NCBI GenBank assembly: GCA_010015675.1
Contig: ML977003.1
Location: forward strand, 1-64,000
Origin: Byssothecium circinans
Taxonomy: Eukaryota > Ascomycota > Dothideomycetes > Pleosporales > Massarinaceae
Direction of reading: 5' to 3'
Length of the DNA: 64,000 bases
The notes below the pieces were generated by a model, which was given only the letters and a program-made list of their open reading frames with translations, ran no database searches and was not told the DNA's origin. Below are positions 44,358 to 57,882 of the stretch, one piece after another (the stretch's first letter is position 1; each line of letters begins with the position of its first letter). The translations under genes were made by a program, and so were the position numbers.

Positions 44358-45975
44358 TTTGTCGCAGTAAATATCGGAGAGTGGCTTTTGTCGTGTTGGA
44401 GAGTGTGGTAGTTGTAGGTTGGGACGTTGCACATGCGGGGGAACAGGAAGAGACGCGACGCGAAAGCCGGTCGAAATCGCGACTGCACGTGACTCCAAAA
44501 TCTTGGAATTGACGCGCCTATCCCAACTGTCTGTACATACAGACGTACGATGGATGCCTCTCTCGCATTGCACATTCACGTTTATATCGGCATAAAATCA
44601 TACTACAAGCAGCCGTTCGCGGGAAAATGCGGGTTAGAAATGCGAATAGCCCTTGTTCCAGACATGAACAAGTAATTAATGGTTAACTTTAACGTGTATC
44701 TCGCGTCTCTGGCCAGAGCGGAGACAGCGAAGACTGTAATCGAATATGTCGCGACGCCTCGGATTGGCTGCTGTCTTGGATCCGAATATCCGAATCCTGA
44801 AGTGCAACATGTAAGTCATGTAGGGTGACAACCTTGGTCGTATCCGCGGTCTACTCATGCATTCGCGAGCGACCAGTTTTAGTTTCTATTCGCTGGGTAC
44901 TGATGCCCAGAGTATTTCCCAGTGGAATGTCACCCATGTAGATGTCAGAACTTACGGTGAAGGTTGCGCTAGAGGTGGTAAGGATGCAGGGATGACACCA
45001 CATGCGGAAAGCTCCAGTCTCGAGGATACTGAGGCGCTGAAAGGCTGAAAAGGCGGTCTCGCTTCTGGGCTAATCGATTCGTGACTGCGGACTCTCAGCT
45101 CCGTCGGCACGAAGCAGGCTGGCGTGCAGCAGATGCCATGTCTCATTATTATTATTCGCACGGTCAGCTGGCCCGCCAAGTTCCTGCAGAGGTCGAGATA
45201 AAGACAGTATACAAGAGGGTGGGCGGCTGACAGGGCGTGGAATATCAAATGCCGAGTCCGCGTTGGCCAGACCATGTGCGAGACGCATGACGAGCTTCAC
45301 CCGCCTGGGGCTTGTCGATCCCTGATCAGTGCGGCCTGGTATTGTACATGTCGACAGGATTTTGCGATTTCGCGATTTCCCACTTAAACTGCGATCCGCT
45401 ATGCAGCATTCCAACAAGATTTCAGCGTTCCGCCCTTCGTCCCCCTCTCCGCCAGCGCCAGCGCCAGCGGAACGACATCATCAGCCCTATCCGGCCAGGC
45501 ACTCGCTCTCCTCCCGGGTCCCTGCGTAAACGTCGCCGCTCTGCTGCACTCCTCCAGTCTCCAGCTCCAGTGGCTGCGCGCTCCCACCCGAAACGAGCTC
45601 CCCATCACGAGGCTCTCCGTTACCAGGTACATATGTACACATGCTGATACGGTGCTTGGCCTCGAACGTTAATAATTGCTGCGGCGCTTTTATTCCCAGG
45701 CAGTAGCGCCGTGTGCAATTGTGTGGGTGGCCGCACTCACAGAGCGCGCGTTTGTCATCGCCAGCGGTGACATCATAGGCTCTCTCCCTCGTCTCTTTCA
45801 ACGCAACCACGCAACAGCCTCATCCATCCCTGTCTCCACACAATTCCTGCTTCTCACTCTTCCCACATTCACGACGTCGTTCGCCAGCGCATCGCCCTAA
45901 TTTACATATACCTTCTCCTACCAATACCTTCGTAGTTTTTTCGCGCCGCGGCCGTCGACATTTTGGCGAGGCACT
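44358..45975. promoter_or_regulatory. Divergent intergenic region, NSE1 and tyrosine phosphatase gene
   Basis: 1.6 kb between divergent starts. Pyrimidine-rich tracts near 45420-45900 look like a long 5' leader for the phosphatase gene. I found no protein or RNA gene in it. Confidence 0.45.
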
Positions 45976-48728
45976 ATGTCGACACCAGCGCTGTCTCCCC
46001 GACCTCGCGAAGCGTCACATACGACACAGTCCCGTTCCCGACCGATTCCTACCCCCGTGCCCTCGAGATCTAGTAAAGCCTGGAGTCCCCTCGCCCCTAA
46101 CCCTCCTCTGCTCACTCCACGCCGCCTGAACGACATGAGATCGCCCGCTCACAACGAGCCGAAGACACCAAGCCCAAATTACTTCGGCCTGCAGCTAGAT
46201 GGAGATCACAGCACTGACATATTCGCCTCGAGTGCTGCCCAGCACATTCGTGGTAATTGGTGTCCACCGTCTTCCAATGTGCGCTCTACGGCAGCCGCCT
46301 CACCCCGGATTATACCAGTCGACCAAAATCCAGAGTTCGAGCAGTTCAGACGGCAGTCGGAGAACAATAAAGGCTTTTCGTTAGGGACTTTCAACATCGA
46401 CGCGTCGCGAGCTTCGATAGCAGCGCCCAAGGGATCAGTTTTCGGCGCCATCACGACCCCGCTGTCGCCTCAATCCATGACGATGCCCACACGTTCCAAC
46501 AACCATTCCGAGAGACAAAAGGAAGAGAGCGCCAATGCGATGGTCAAGCCTCGGTCACCCAAACGACTCCTGTCCTCTGAAGCTGGTGTATTTACGGATC
46601 GTCCGCGGCGCAATTCGCCTGCAAGCTTTCTGGACCAGGAGGGATATGGTCATACCGACGAATTGGCCGAGTTTATCGGGGACCGACACCCGCATCCATC
46701 GCTTCCACCCAAGAAATCGGCACACAGTATATCAATGGCTCACCACCGAGCCGAAACGCTACCGGCGAACCTAGTTGACGAAGAGGGAAACGAGGGTCCG
46801 CACATGGTCACCCCTCAACACATCGTGAACATCCTTGAATCGTCAGTTGAGGAAGTCTTGCTACTGGATTTGCGCCTGTCCACGCAATATGCCAAAGCAC
46901 GTATAGCTGGCGCCCTGAGCCTCTGCCTCCCAACTACCCTTCTGAAGCGTGCATCCTTCAATGTTCAAAAACTGGCCGAGACCTTCAAAGAGGAGGACAT
47001 GAGGCAAAAGTTCGAGAGCTGGCGGAACAGTAAGCACATCATCGTATACGATGCAAACTCATCCCAGATGAAGGATGCTCAAATCTGTCTGAACACCCTT
47101 AAGAAGTTCAGTAATGAGGGCTGGACTGGCGGCTCATACATCATTCGAGGCGGGTTCCAGGAGTTTGCACAGAAGTTCCCTACTTGGGTGACACATGGTT
47201 CAGCCCAATCCTCAACTTCTTCCAAGTCTTCTATGAAGATCGACACTGGCCTTCCTTCTGTAGCCCCCGTTATCGGCGGTTGCCCCATGCCCGTGACCCA
47301 AAATGCAGCAAACCCATTCTTCGGCAACATTCGGCAGAACATGGACCTTATCGGCGGCGTCGGTCAAATGCCAATCAAGCATCCGGCATCTACGACTCAA
47401 TCGTTCGAGGAGGAGCTTCCTGAGTGGCTACAAAAGGCGTCAAGTGCGAGGGATAACGGAAAGCTTGTGTCCGACAAGTTCTTACACATAGAGAAGCGCG
47501 AACAGAAGCGAATGCAGGAAGCCTTATCCGGAAACGTCTCCTATGGCACTCCGTTGCGGGATGGTCCTGCTCCCAAGAAAGCCATTCAGATTGCTGGCAT
47601 TGAGAAGGGTTCGAAGAACCGTTACAATAGCATTTGGCCATATGAACATACCCGAGTCAAGATCCAAGGTGCCAACTCAAGCGGATGCGATTACATCAAC
47701 GCCAACCATATCAAGCCACCCTTCTCCAACAAGCGATACATTGCCACGCAAGGCCCGCTTCCAGCGACATTCAACGTAAGCATAGTCATATTCTTTGTTC
47801 AAGCGCCTGAGCTAACAATAAACAGGATTTCTGGAATGTTGTGTGGCAACAAGACGTACGCGTGATCGTTATGCTGACTGCCGAACAAGAGGGTGGCCAA
47901 CTCAAGGCCCACAACTACTGGTCAGACACGCAATACGGAAACCTTCACTTGAATGCACTTGGTGAGCGTCGGGCATCTCTTGAGCCCTCGAAGATCTACA
48001 AGCATCGCGAACAATGGAGGCCCGCACTAGGTCAACGTCGGTCAACGAACCCCCCTAAACCAGCATATTTCCCGGAGAAACAGACACCTTCACCGAGCAA
48101 TGAAAAGCCGTACGTCATCGTCCGCAAGTTCACGCTTGCCAACTCGGAACAGCCATTTGAACGCATGCGAGAGATCACTCAACTCCAATACTCCCATTGG
48201 CCCGATTTTGGAGCGCCAGCTCATCCAACTCACCTGCTGGGACTTATCGAGCAGTGCGACGCTGTTTGTCGGCAAGTCAACGGTGGCTCTCCTTCGGCTC
48301 CCGACCCACCGAACGCGCGCCCTATACTTGTTCATTGCTCCGCTGGCTGCGGTCGAACGGGCACATTTTGCACCGTCGACTCTGTTATCGATATGCTCAA
48401 GCGCCAACGACAATCGCGTAACGTTCGCCAGACTACACCTATGAGTATGAGTTCGCTCAATGTCATGTCGCAGGGCAGTCCCATGCACATTGATGGAAGG
48501 GACAAATCACGCAAGGATTCATCCAGCAGCGAGAGCAGCAGTGGGAAAGGCGAAATGAACGAGACCGAGGATAGCTGGACGACACGTGAGGACATTGATC
48601 TGATCGAGAAGACGGTTGAGGACTTTAGGCTGCAGAGGTTGAGCATGGTGCAGAGTTTGAGGCAGTTCGTTCTCTGTTATGAAAGCGTGCTCGAGTGGTT
48701 GGTCGAGCAGCATCCGAAGTCTGCATAG
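45976..48728 (+). CDS. Rhodanese + protein tyrosine phosphatase (Ptp2/Pyp1 type)
   Basis: Exons 45976-47775 and 47826-48728 (50-nt intron) give 900 residues. A Ser/Pro-rich N-terminus of about 270 residues precedes a rhodanese-like domain (about 275-420: VTPQHIVNILE, VLLLDLRLSTQYAKARIAGAL, HIIVYDANSS, YIIRGGFQEF). Where an active rhodanese or Cdc25 has Cys, this one has Asp-Ala, so it should be a non-catalytic MAP-kinase docking module. The PTP domain follows: NRYNSIWPYEHTRV, YINANHI, YIATQGP, split by the intron just before DFWNVVWQQDVRVIVMLT; the WPD loop YSHWPDFGAP; and the P-loop HCSAGCGRTG with Cys771. Yeast Ptp2/Ptp3 and fission yeast Pyp1/Pyp2 share this build and switch off stress MAP kinases Hog1/Sty1. 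Confidence 0.92.
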
Positions 48729-49408
48729 AGCACTTGCATAGATTCTGCATAGCATCATCTGGGGTGTACACAACGAACAGGGTGGATTCCGTCTGGAGTA
48801 GCACTTGACGGCGAGTTTCGGTACATTCGCATATCCGGCGTTGGGAAGAACAGCGTAGCATTCCTAGGGTGTAGGAGTAGTCGGTGTTTCCATTCTTCTC
48901 TAGTCATACACTGCAAGTTGGTATCATTGGGTGGCGTTGTATCTTCGTTTCTATGTTTTGTTTAGCTTGTTATATATACATCTAGCATACATACCATTGG
49001 AGGGATGATCATGAGATTAGGATAAGCAAACGACTGACGAGACTGGATATAAGGGTGAGGATCGGTAGAGTACAGTATTCTTCATCTAATTAGACGTTGA
49101 GGCAATTTTTAGTATAGTCGATGTCGACTTTTCCACCTTTATAGTCTTTGGCTGGAGTAAATACCATGAAATCAAAGCTGGCCGTTTTGAGACGTTCAGC
49201 GCGCGGTTGCGAAGTCTACAATTGCTTGTTTAGGATAGGTGCTTGGGCCACAATGACGGCCGCAACAACCCTCACTTCTACAATAGCTATGTAGGCACAG
49301 CTCAATACATGTGCGCGCCGACCACCGTTTGCCTCCGCTGCCACACAAAAAATCTCGACATGCCATAGCTATAAACTCCCACCTACCGTCCACCCTCAAC
49401 TCACCACA
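48729..49408. other. Intergenic: phosphatase 3' side and ARP5 promoter
   Basis: 680 bp. Holds the 3' UTR of the phosphatase gene and the promoter of ARP5. No gene seen. Confidence 0.5.
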
Positions 49409-51765
49409 ATGGCTCCATCCGCAACCACTGACATGCCCCCAGCATCTGGCCGCAACTCGCCCAAACCTCCGCCGGCAAGAATATGGAGCGTCAGCGAGCC
49501 ACCATTCGAGGGCTACAAACCCATAGACCAAGAGGGCTTTGCGCGCAGTAACCAAGAAACCGCCATCGTAATCGACAATGGTAAGTCCCTACAGCTGCCC
49601 CAGCGCGCAAATCTCCGCGCATACTGACAATCAACCAGGCTCCTCCACCGTGCGTGCCGGCTGGTCCTTCGACTCGAAACCTCGACTATCGCTGCCCCCG
49701 CTCATGGCACGGTACAAGGATCGCAAGCTCAACAGGACCTTCACATTTGTCGGGTCGGATGTGTATAGCGATGGTACAGCACGCGGACAGAGCAAGAACG
49801 TCTATGAGCCAGGGAGCAACATCGTGAACAACTGGGATTGCATGGAAGGCGTGCTGGATTACTGCTTCATCAAGCTGGGTGTGGACGGGCAGCAAGGAAG
49901 CATAGATCGGCCTATTGTAATGACGGAGCCGGTCGCAAACTTGGGCTATACGAGGAAGAGTAAGCAATCATAATTTTGTGTATAGCTCAACCCAGTCTTG
50001 CTAACACGATATAGCCATGTCCGAGATTCTCTTCGAGTGCTACGGAGCGCCCGCAGTCGCATACGGCATTGACTCGCTCTTCTCGTACTCGTACAACGGC
50101 GGCAAGCACGGTCTCGTCGTCTCCTCATCATACACATCGACACACCTTATACCCGTGGTCGACTCAAAAGCACTGCTCTCGCAAACCACCCGTCTGAACT
50201 GGGGTCGCTTCCAGTCCGCTGAATATCTGCTCAAACTCCTCCGACTCAAGTACCCTTCCTTCCCTGGCAAGATCAGCGACAAGCAAGCAGAAGATCTCGT
50301 CCGCGAACATTGCTATGTAAGCCAAGATTATGAAGCAGAGCTCTCTCAATATCTTGACTGGACGGGCCTTGAAGACAGGAACCACATCATACAGTTCCCC
50401 TATACAGAGCCAATAGTCGTCCAGAAAACGGAGGAGGAGCTCGCTGCTGCAGCTGAGAAAAGGAAGGAAGGCGGCCGAAGACTCCAAGCACAAGCCGCAA
50501 AAATGCGCCTGGAGAAGCTAAAGCAGAAAGAAGAAGAGCTCGAGTTCTGCCAACAACTGCAAGAGCAGCTCCAAAACATACCCAAGAAAGAGGTCAAAGT
50601 CCTACTCGAAAGCGAAGACTTCGACAATGAAGGCCAACTGGAGAGGCGCATCCGCGATCTAGAAAAAAGCATCAAGAAAGCGCGAAACAAGGACTTGGGC
50701 GAAGTAGAAGAAGAGACCGTAGAAGAGCCCACGTTCCCACTCCTCGACGTACCAGACGAGGAGCTCGACGACGAAGGCCTCAAGCAGAAACGCCAACAAC
50801 GCCTCATGAAGTCCAACTACGAAGCCCGCCAACGCGCCAAAATCGAAAAGGAGAAAGAAAAAGCCCGCCTCGTAGAAGAACAACGCCTCGACGACGAACG
50901 CCGCGAAGGCGACCCCGAAGGCTGGGCCACGGAACGCAAAGTCGCGCGTCAAGCCATCATCCAAAAGATGAAGGACCGCGAAAGGATAAAAGCCGAGCTG
51001 GGAAACCGCAAATCCACCGCCAACCAAATGCGCATGAAGCAAATCGCCAACCTCGCCTCGGACGCGCCCCAGAACAAGCGCAAGCGCGGCGGCGGCGACG
51101 ACGACACCTTCGGCGCCGACGACGCCGACTGGGGCGTCTACCGCACCATCGTGACGGGCGAGCAGTCGGACGACGAGGAAGAAGACCTCAACAAAGCGCT
51201 CAAGGAAATCGAATCTCAACTCCTCCAACACGACCCGACCTTCACGGAAGAATCGACGCGAGAAGCGCAGACGGACTGGACGAAATCCATCCTCCACGCC
51301 TTCCTCCACGGGCCCTACGCCTACGACCCCGAGAGCCAGCGCGAAATGCACCAGCTGCACCTCAACGTCGAGCGCATCCGCGTCCCCGAGGTCGTCTTCC
51401 AGCCCTCCATGGCCGGCCTCGACCAGGCCGGCATCGTGGAAATCGCATCCGATATCCTGACCAAGCGCCTCGCCGACTCGCCCCACCGCGACGACGTCCT
51501 CAGGGACGTCTTTTTGACGGGCGGGAACACGCTGTTCCAAGGCTTCGAGGAGCGGCTCGCCGCGGAACTTAGGGCAGTGTTGCCCGTCGAGCAAGAGGTG
51601 AGGGTTCGCAGGGCAAGGGATGCGGTGCTGGATGCGTGGAGGGGCGCCGCGGCGTGGGCGGGTCGGAGCGAGAATCGCGCGCTTTTTGTTACGAGGAGTG
51701 AGTTTGAGGAGAGGGGGGCGGAGTATGTTAAGGAGCATGCTTTGGGGAATGCGGCGTCTTTCTAG
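49409..51765 (+). CDS. ARP5: Arp5, actin-related subunit of INO80
   Basis: Exons 49409-49580, 49639-49959 and 50015-51765 (introns 58 and 55 nt) give 747 residues, matching Arp5 length in yeast (about 755). The actin fold is recognisable in pieces: [67 protein letters not shown], and near the end DVFLTGGNTLFQGFEERL. In the middle lies a long Lys/Glu-rich coiled-coil insertion (about 300-530), a hallmark of Arp5 that embraces its partner Ies6. Arp5 with Ies6 forms the module of INO80 that grips the nucleosome and couples ATP hydrolysis to sliding. IES6 lies 6 kb downstream. A residue-rich GC stretch in exon 3 produces a long open frame on the other strand. Confidence 0.93.
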
Positions 51766-52062
51766 GGGTGAGGGATGGGGGGGAAGTGGTTCGGGAAGAG
51801 GAGGGGATGGGGGGTATGGATGGGAAATGGGGAATAGGGCTTGTACTGACTGCACTTTGGGATGAGAACGACATTTTAAAAGGGCGTTGTGGGAGTATCT
51901 ATCATGCTATCATGTCATAGAGCTAGCTGCTTGGGGTTGGGGTTGGGTTTAGCGGGGAGTGGGAGCGGGAGTGCCTCTGGGTATATGTTCGGATAGTCGC
52001 CTTTTTTTTTGGATATTCATCATAGGAGAGATAGGGTTAGGAATAGCACCGACATCACCGAA

Positions 52063-52081
52063 TCTCTCTCTCTCTCTCTCT
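52063..52081 (+). repeat. (TC)n dinucleotide microsatellite
   Basis: About nine uninterrupted TC units. Confidence 0.85.
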
Positions 52082-52357
52082 GAGTGAGTACGCGGGGCTA
52101 TCTACTATCGAGTATTTTGGTCGTTATTAATTTACCCACTCACTCTGTCCTCACGAATTGATTCGACGTTGGATTCATTTCGAGTGAAAAGGCAGAGAAG
52201 GTAGAGAATGTAGTTGAATATTTTCTCTATGCTACCGTCTTTCTTTTCGAAAGAGGTACAGTACATACAAATGCTAGCTGGTATCGACTCAACTTCAAAG
52301 CAAAAGAAGAACCGATTCCCCCTATAACCCATCCCCACTCCACATATGCAAACCCAT

Positions 52358-52378
52358 CCTTATCCTTATCCTTATCCC
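52358..52378 (+). repeat. (CCTTAT)n hexanucleotide microsatellite
   Basis: Three to four tandem CCTTAT units close to the 3' end of the DAHP synthase gene. Confidence 0.75.
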
Positions 52379-52498
52379 CATCCATCCCTAAGTCGCGGTG
52401 TAATCCCCACCCCAATTTTGAAATACTTCGGTCTCGCCAAGAAGGGTACGCGGCGCTATAACTCAATGCCCAAAGGCCAAAGGGTTCATACCTTGAAT

Positions 52499-53774
<1,276 letters not shown>

Positions 53775-54827
53775 AGGAGAGGCTTCAAAAGCTTTATAAA
53801 TGCGGTCAATATACGTCCTTACTGGTGGAGTGAGATGCAAGCATATGACCGGGGTGCTGCGTGGTGTATCTTACAGTCGGTCTGCAGGTCGTCAAAAGAC
53901 GTATGGTCTGCCACGTACAGGGTGCGGGAGGGGTCTTGACTGGTGAATTGCGCGCTACAGGCTCACAGCGTGGCCAATTGATTGATCTTCTCTGACAGAC
54001 GTGCAAATGTAGAGCTCCGAGTTCGGGTATATGTTGTCGAGAAACGAGTCGTGGCGGTAGAACAATTGCAACTTCTTTGTTTTCTCTCAGAGTCACAGAA
54101 TAATTTTAGCTGCGGCGGGGTTCTCTCTCAGCCCGGAGTGGTTAGCGGCAACTCGATCGTCCCAGGTCTGTGGATTCCGCCAAGACGACGACTTCAGCGA
54201 GAACAGCTGGTTTCTGACTGGTCGGCTTGTTCTCCTTTATGCCTTAACCTCGACGTCTGTTTTCAGGGTCGCCCGCACCACCGTCGACGTTTCTGCATCA
54301 AACATGGCGAGATTGCCGCTATGGGTCCCCTTATTAAAGGCGTGCAATGGTCGATGACCTCCCCATATGACTAACTGCAACACCACAGCAGGGGCGTGAC
54401 GAGCTGAGATGCGGATCGCCACGACCACGCGAATCCCCGCCAAACCTTCGCCTTCTCCACAGGCGGGCTTTCCCCTTCACCTTTACCTGGGCCAGCCTCG
54501 CGCGAGCTGTAGCCTGTTCGTAAACTAAAAACCAACTCGCCGTAGCCCTCAGAATAGTCTGCTCGGGGAGTCACCGGCAGGGCACCATCTCCGGCCTTCT
54601 GAAACGCGAAGGTGATCTCCCCTGACCCGCACTTTTGCTGCAAGCGACCCAAGTACCGTACATGCATTGCTACAAAACACCTCACGCCCCGACAGACAAA
54701 CAGCCAGTGAACCTCACCTTTCGTTACACCTGGAAACTTCGCCCTCGACCGCAACCCTTCAGTGCCCTGCGTGTAGACCACGCCTAACCCGCAATATAAC
54801 TACGCACGCCCCTCAACCTCACACAGC
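53775..54827. promoter_or_regulatory. Divergent intergenic region, DAHP synthase and conserved orphan
   Basis: 1.05 kb between divergent starts, with one Gcn4-like half (listed separately). A long minus frame (54371-54781) has no signature and is taken as chance. Confidence 0.45.
54090..54095 (-). promoter_or_regulatory. Possible Gcn4/CpcA-type site
   Basis: GAGTCA on the plus strand, read TGACTC on the coding strand of DAHP synthase, about 316 bp before its ATG. It matches the core of the general amino-acid control element TGACTCA in six of seven bases. A six-base match is expected by chance every few kb, so support comes mainly from the target pathway. Confidence 0.28.
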
Positions 54828-55765
54828 ATGTTGGCGTTTCAGACCGTGGGCAACAAGAGGCGCCGGGACAGCTCAGACTCGGAGGACGAGCGATGGCTGA
54901 AGGTGCGTCTTTGCCCACTTCACTGTCAACGTCAAATAGTTAATAGTTTCGATAGAGAGCTCGATCATTAGGAAGGCAAGAAAGCTATGGGGCCTCCATC
55001 TACCCCACATCGATGAATCTCCCCCTACGAACGACGCCTTCACCGTCACATATGGTACCCGGCCTAGAGGCCATGACGCCCGCTCAGTCCGACCACAGTG
55101 ACGGCGACTCCCCCGCTTCTATAGAGGAAGACCTACCCGTAGCCACCTCTCCGGTGGACTACGCGATGCAGATGGACGACGATGACTTTGACATGGTCGC
55201 CAGCCAGCCCCCAGATTCTCCCTTTGTGGCCACCAACTTCCGCCCTGCGAAGCTCAACCCTGAGCTCTTCGGCCGCGACTCCGCCGTCAATGCGACCGGA
55301 CGTATACCGACGCCAATCTATCCCACCTTCCACAACAGCGGCATGAGCGGCCTGGGCTATCCAAGCAGTGGCATGGCCGGTGGGATGGGCCTGACTGGCG
55401 GACACCTCAGTGTGCCTGCACACAACCCACCGCTGATGCAACCGCCGAGGAAGCAAGGAATGTCAATGGACCACGATCGAAGTCGCCGTATGCCATCACC
55501 CATCTCGGAGGATGAGGATATTCCTGATACACCGACGGCATTCGCTCAGTCGCAGTTATCACGTCTGAGTGTGACGTCCCACCACACCTCTACCGACGGT
55601 ATGGATGCCGAGATGACTTCGACGCTTGCACCGCCCACGCCCGCCCGAGGTAGGAAGCGGAGCGGCGCACTTACGGGCAGCGGACGATTCAGCATGGGCT
55701 ATCGGGAAGACTGCGAGAGATGCAGGCAGCGCGTGCCTGGCCACTATTCTCACTTTCTGTCATAA
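54828..55765 (+). CDS. Conserved ascomycete orphan with a C-terminal CERCRQRVPGHYSHF motif
   Basis: Exons 54828-54902 and 54956-55765 (53-nt intron, donor AAGGTGCGT, acceptor GATAG) give 294 residues. Exon 1 encodes MLAFQTVGNKRRRDSSDSED, a basic nuclear-signal-like start next to an acidic Ser patch. Other acceptors nearby lead to a stop; only the one before 54956 keeps frame. The middle is disordered with many SP/TP pairs and an acidic DDDDFDMV. The last 20 residues (GYREDCERCRQRVPGHYSHF) are the best conserved part and look like a zinc-binding or short interaction motif. The family occurs as uncharacterised proteins in filamentous ascomycetes. Function unknown; KRRR and SP sites suggest a cell-cycle-regulated nuclear protein, inferred. 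Confidence 0.8.
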
Positions 55766-57037
55766 TCATTCTGCAATCCACCGGCATGCAGAAAACTCAT
55801 TTGATAATGCGTATGAAATTCAACGGAGTTCATCGATTTGGGGAATTGGGCACTGACTGACGGACGGGATACGAGTACCCGGGTCAGCAACGGACTTTTC
55901 TATGGGATGGGATGGGATGAGATGAGGTGGAGTCTGGATCACTGTGGCGTTCAAGCGAGTTCATGCATATCCTTCATGTCGCAGCATCTTTATGCAACTT
56001 CTAAATACCCATTGAATGGGGCATTGGCTGCTCGCAGCAGCAGTACACTTTCTATCTACGTCTAAGATTTAGATTATGGTGGTTATTATTAGGACTTCTT
56101 TGATCATATACCTCCAACTCTGTTGCGGTAACTCCAGGGTCTCAACCACTCACTCACTCACTCGTTAATCCAAACAAGACGGAAACAAATACCGGTGCTT
56201 TTCCCCGTATCCCGTATCTGCAAATAGCACCACCTCCCATTATAGTACTATAGCACAGGATAAATTCCCCCCATCGCACCCGCTCGTTCACTCATATCCG
56301 ACCGCATCGCCATTCCAAACGAATTGCACTTTTCCAAAGGTCCTCGTCAGGCCTTCCACCAAAACACGGGAAACGAGAAAGGCATGACAAACGACGATGG
56401 AAAAAATAAGAGGGTGGAGAAGTACCGGGGCAGTGGAACTCGGGAGGGATTGGCGATGGTACTTTTTTTTCGCCTCTCGGCGCTTCTATTTCGCCCCTTC
56501 GAAGGATGTTTAAAATCGTGCGTGAAACGAAACGGGCGGCGGTATCGCGAGACGCGACGAGACGAGACGAGACGAGTGGGGGATACGGGGGATGGGTGGT
56601 ACAGGGGGAGGCTCTGGCGAGTGCACACTGGAGGAAGAGGAGGAGTATTCTGGTTTAGAGTCTAGACAGAGAGCGATGGTAGTAGTGTGAGTTTGGGTTT
56701 CTCGAGCAGTTCATCTCAGATGATATGTAGTGGTGTGTAGGCACGTGGAGGGAAAGGGTTTCGGACGGCGACGGCGACGGGGACTCCCCGCGTGAAGAAG
56801 CACTGGTGTTTTTGGTCGTTTGGGCTAAACTTGTGTGCTGCCTGAGGATCTCCTTCTAGGCCTTCCCATTCCCGCTTCTATGTCGGGAGTGGGTCTGGCT
56901 GGCTAGCTTCGATCTTGATATACAACGACCCCCGCTGCCCGCTGCGCTCTGTTTCATTTCACACCATCCATTCATGCATTCATCTGTTGCCTGGAGATCG
57001 AGACTATCTGTCGCGCAGAGATGTCTGTGGGGTGGCT
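55766..57037. other. Convergent 3' region between the orphan and DAD4
   Basis: 1.27 kb. Contains GATGGGATGGGATGAGATGAG and GACGAGACGAGACGAG imperfect tandem runs (near 55908 and 56555). No gene seen. Confidence 0.5.
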
Positions 57038-57216
57038 TCAGGCGGGGTCTTTGAGGCCATTCGTCGCTATTTCCCCCTATGATTAGTATATCGCATTCAT
57101 TCGTTCAAAACAAAAAGGGAAATTGGGGTAAGTAGAAGGACCATGAGCAGTGAGCAGTGAAGGAGGGGAGGAAGTATAATAATAGTAGAGACAGAGATAG
57201 AGAGCGAGAGCTAAAG

Positions 57217-57253
<37 letters not shown>

Positions 57254-57583
57254 GCACCTTCGAGATGAAACAGCACGTTTGACTGATAATTCTTAAACAT
57301 CTGAGACACGAGCTCCGTGTCCATATTCGCGAGGTTGATTTCTTGAAGGTTTTTGTTTAGCACCATGATGGCTTCGTTGAGCTTTTCCTATAAAACGAAA
57401 CAAAAAATCTATGGTCAGTACAGATGGTGTTCATGGTCTGAGCTTTGCGGTGTGTTTACGTACGACGTTGACGATGATGCGGGAGAGGAGGAGGCTCTGT
57501 TGGTGCTCGTGCGGACTCTCCTGTGTGCGGTTTTAGTATTTGGGTCTGGGTTTGGGATGGTGGGGTTTGGGTGGATTTACCAT
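57038..57583 (-). CDS. DAD4: Dad4, DASH/DAM1 complex subunit
   Basis: Four small exons: 57581-57583 (the ATG alone), 57464-57520, 57258-57387 and 57038-57066. Introns of 60, 76 and 191 nt have GTAAAT, GTACGT and GTGCGT donors. Total 219 nt encode 72 residues, exactly the length of budding yeast Dad4. The chain runs [72 protein letters not shown]. The ESPHEHQQ start and the [14 protein letters not shown] end are diagnostic of Dad4. DASH forms rings that couple kinetochores to spindle microtubules. No exon is long enough to stand out alone, so the gene is easily missed. Intron 3 contains an exact run of 32 C (coding strand). Its start faces IES6 across 299 bp. Confidence 0.93.
57219..57250 (+). 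repeat. Run of 32 G, inside DAD4 intron 3
   Basis: Uninterrupted G from 57219 to 57250, C on the DAD4 coding strand, starting seven bases after the 5' splice site. Runs of this length are hard to sequence, so the count is approximate. Confidence 0.9.
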
Positions 57584-57882
57584 GGTGGAAGCGTGTGTGT
57601 GTGAATCTTGGAAGGGGGTGTGTACCGTATGTATGTACGTGTTGGTGTTGTTGTGGGGTAGACGTAAATAGCCTAGGCTTGCCAAGAGGTGTAGGGCTGC
57701 GCTGCTATTTGTGGATGATAGCTCGAGCTTCTACAGCAAGCAAACAAGATATTAAAACCGCGTTCACGATTTCCCACCGACAACGAGCTCCAATTTCTCC
57801 CGGCAATACGAGCTTTCCAAACGAATACCCACTTCTATCGCACCTCCACCCAACCCCACCCAGCCATCCCCATCCCCTCACA
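57584..57882. promoter_or_regulatory. Divergent promoter of DAD4 and IES6
   Basis: 299 bp between start codons, C-rich on the IES6 side. No named site. Confidence 0.45.

Larger units (their letters stand above)
51766..52498. other. Convergent 3' region between ARP5 and DAHP synthase
   Basis: Contains a (TC)n run at 52063-52081, a (TTATCC)n run at about 52358-52378, and a G-rich tail after ARP5. No gene. Confidence 0.5.

Noticed and set aside
50659..51855. Minus-strand frame of 398 codons
   Set aside because: Antisense of ARP5 exon 3, which carries the coiled-coil insertion; Leu/Val/Phe/Glu-rich by codon mirror.
54371..54781. Minus-strand frame of 136 codons between DAHP synthase and the orphan
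   Set aside because: No recognisable motif and lies in a divergent promoter region.
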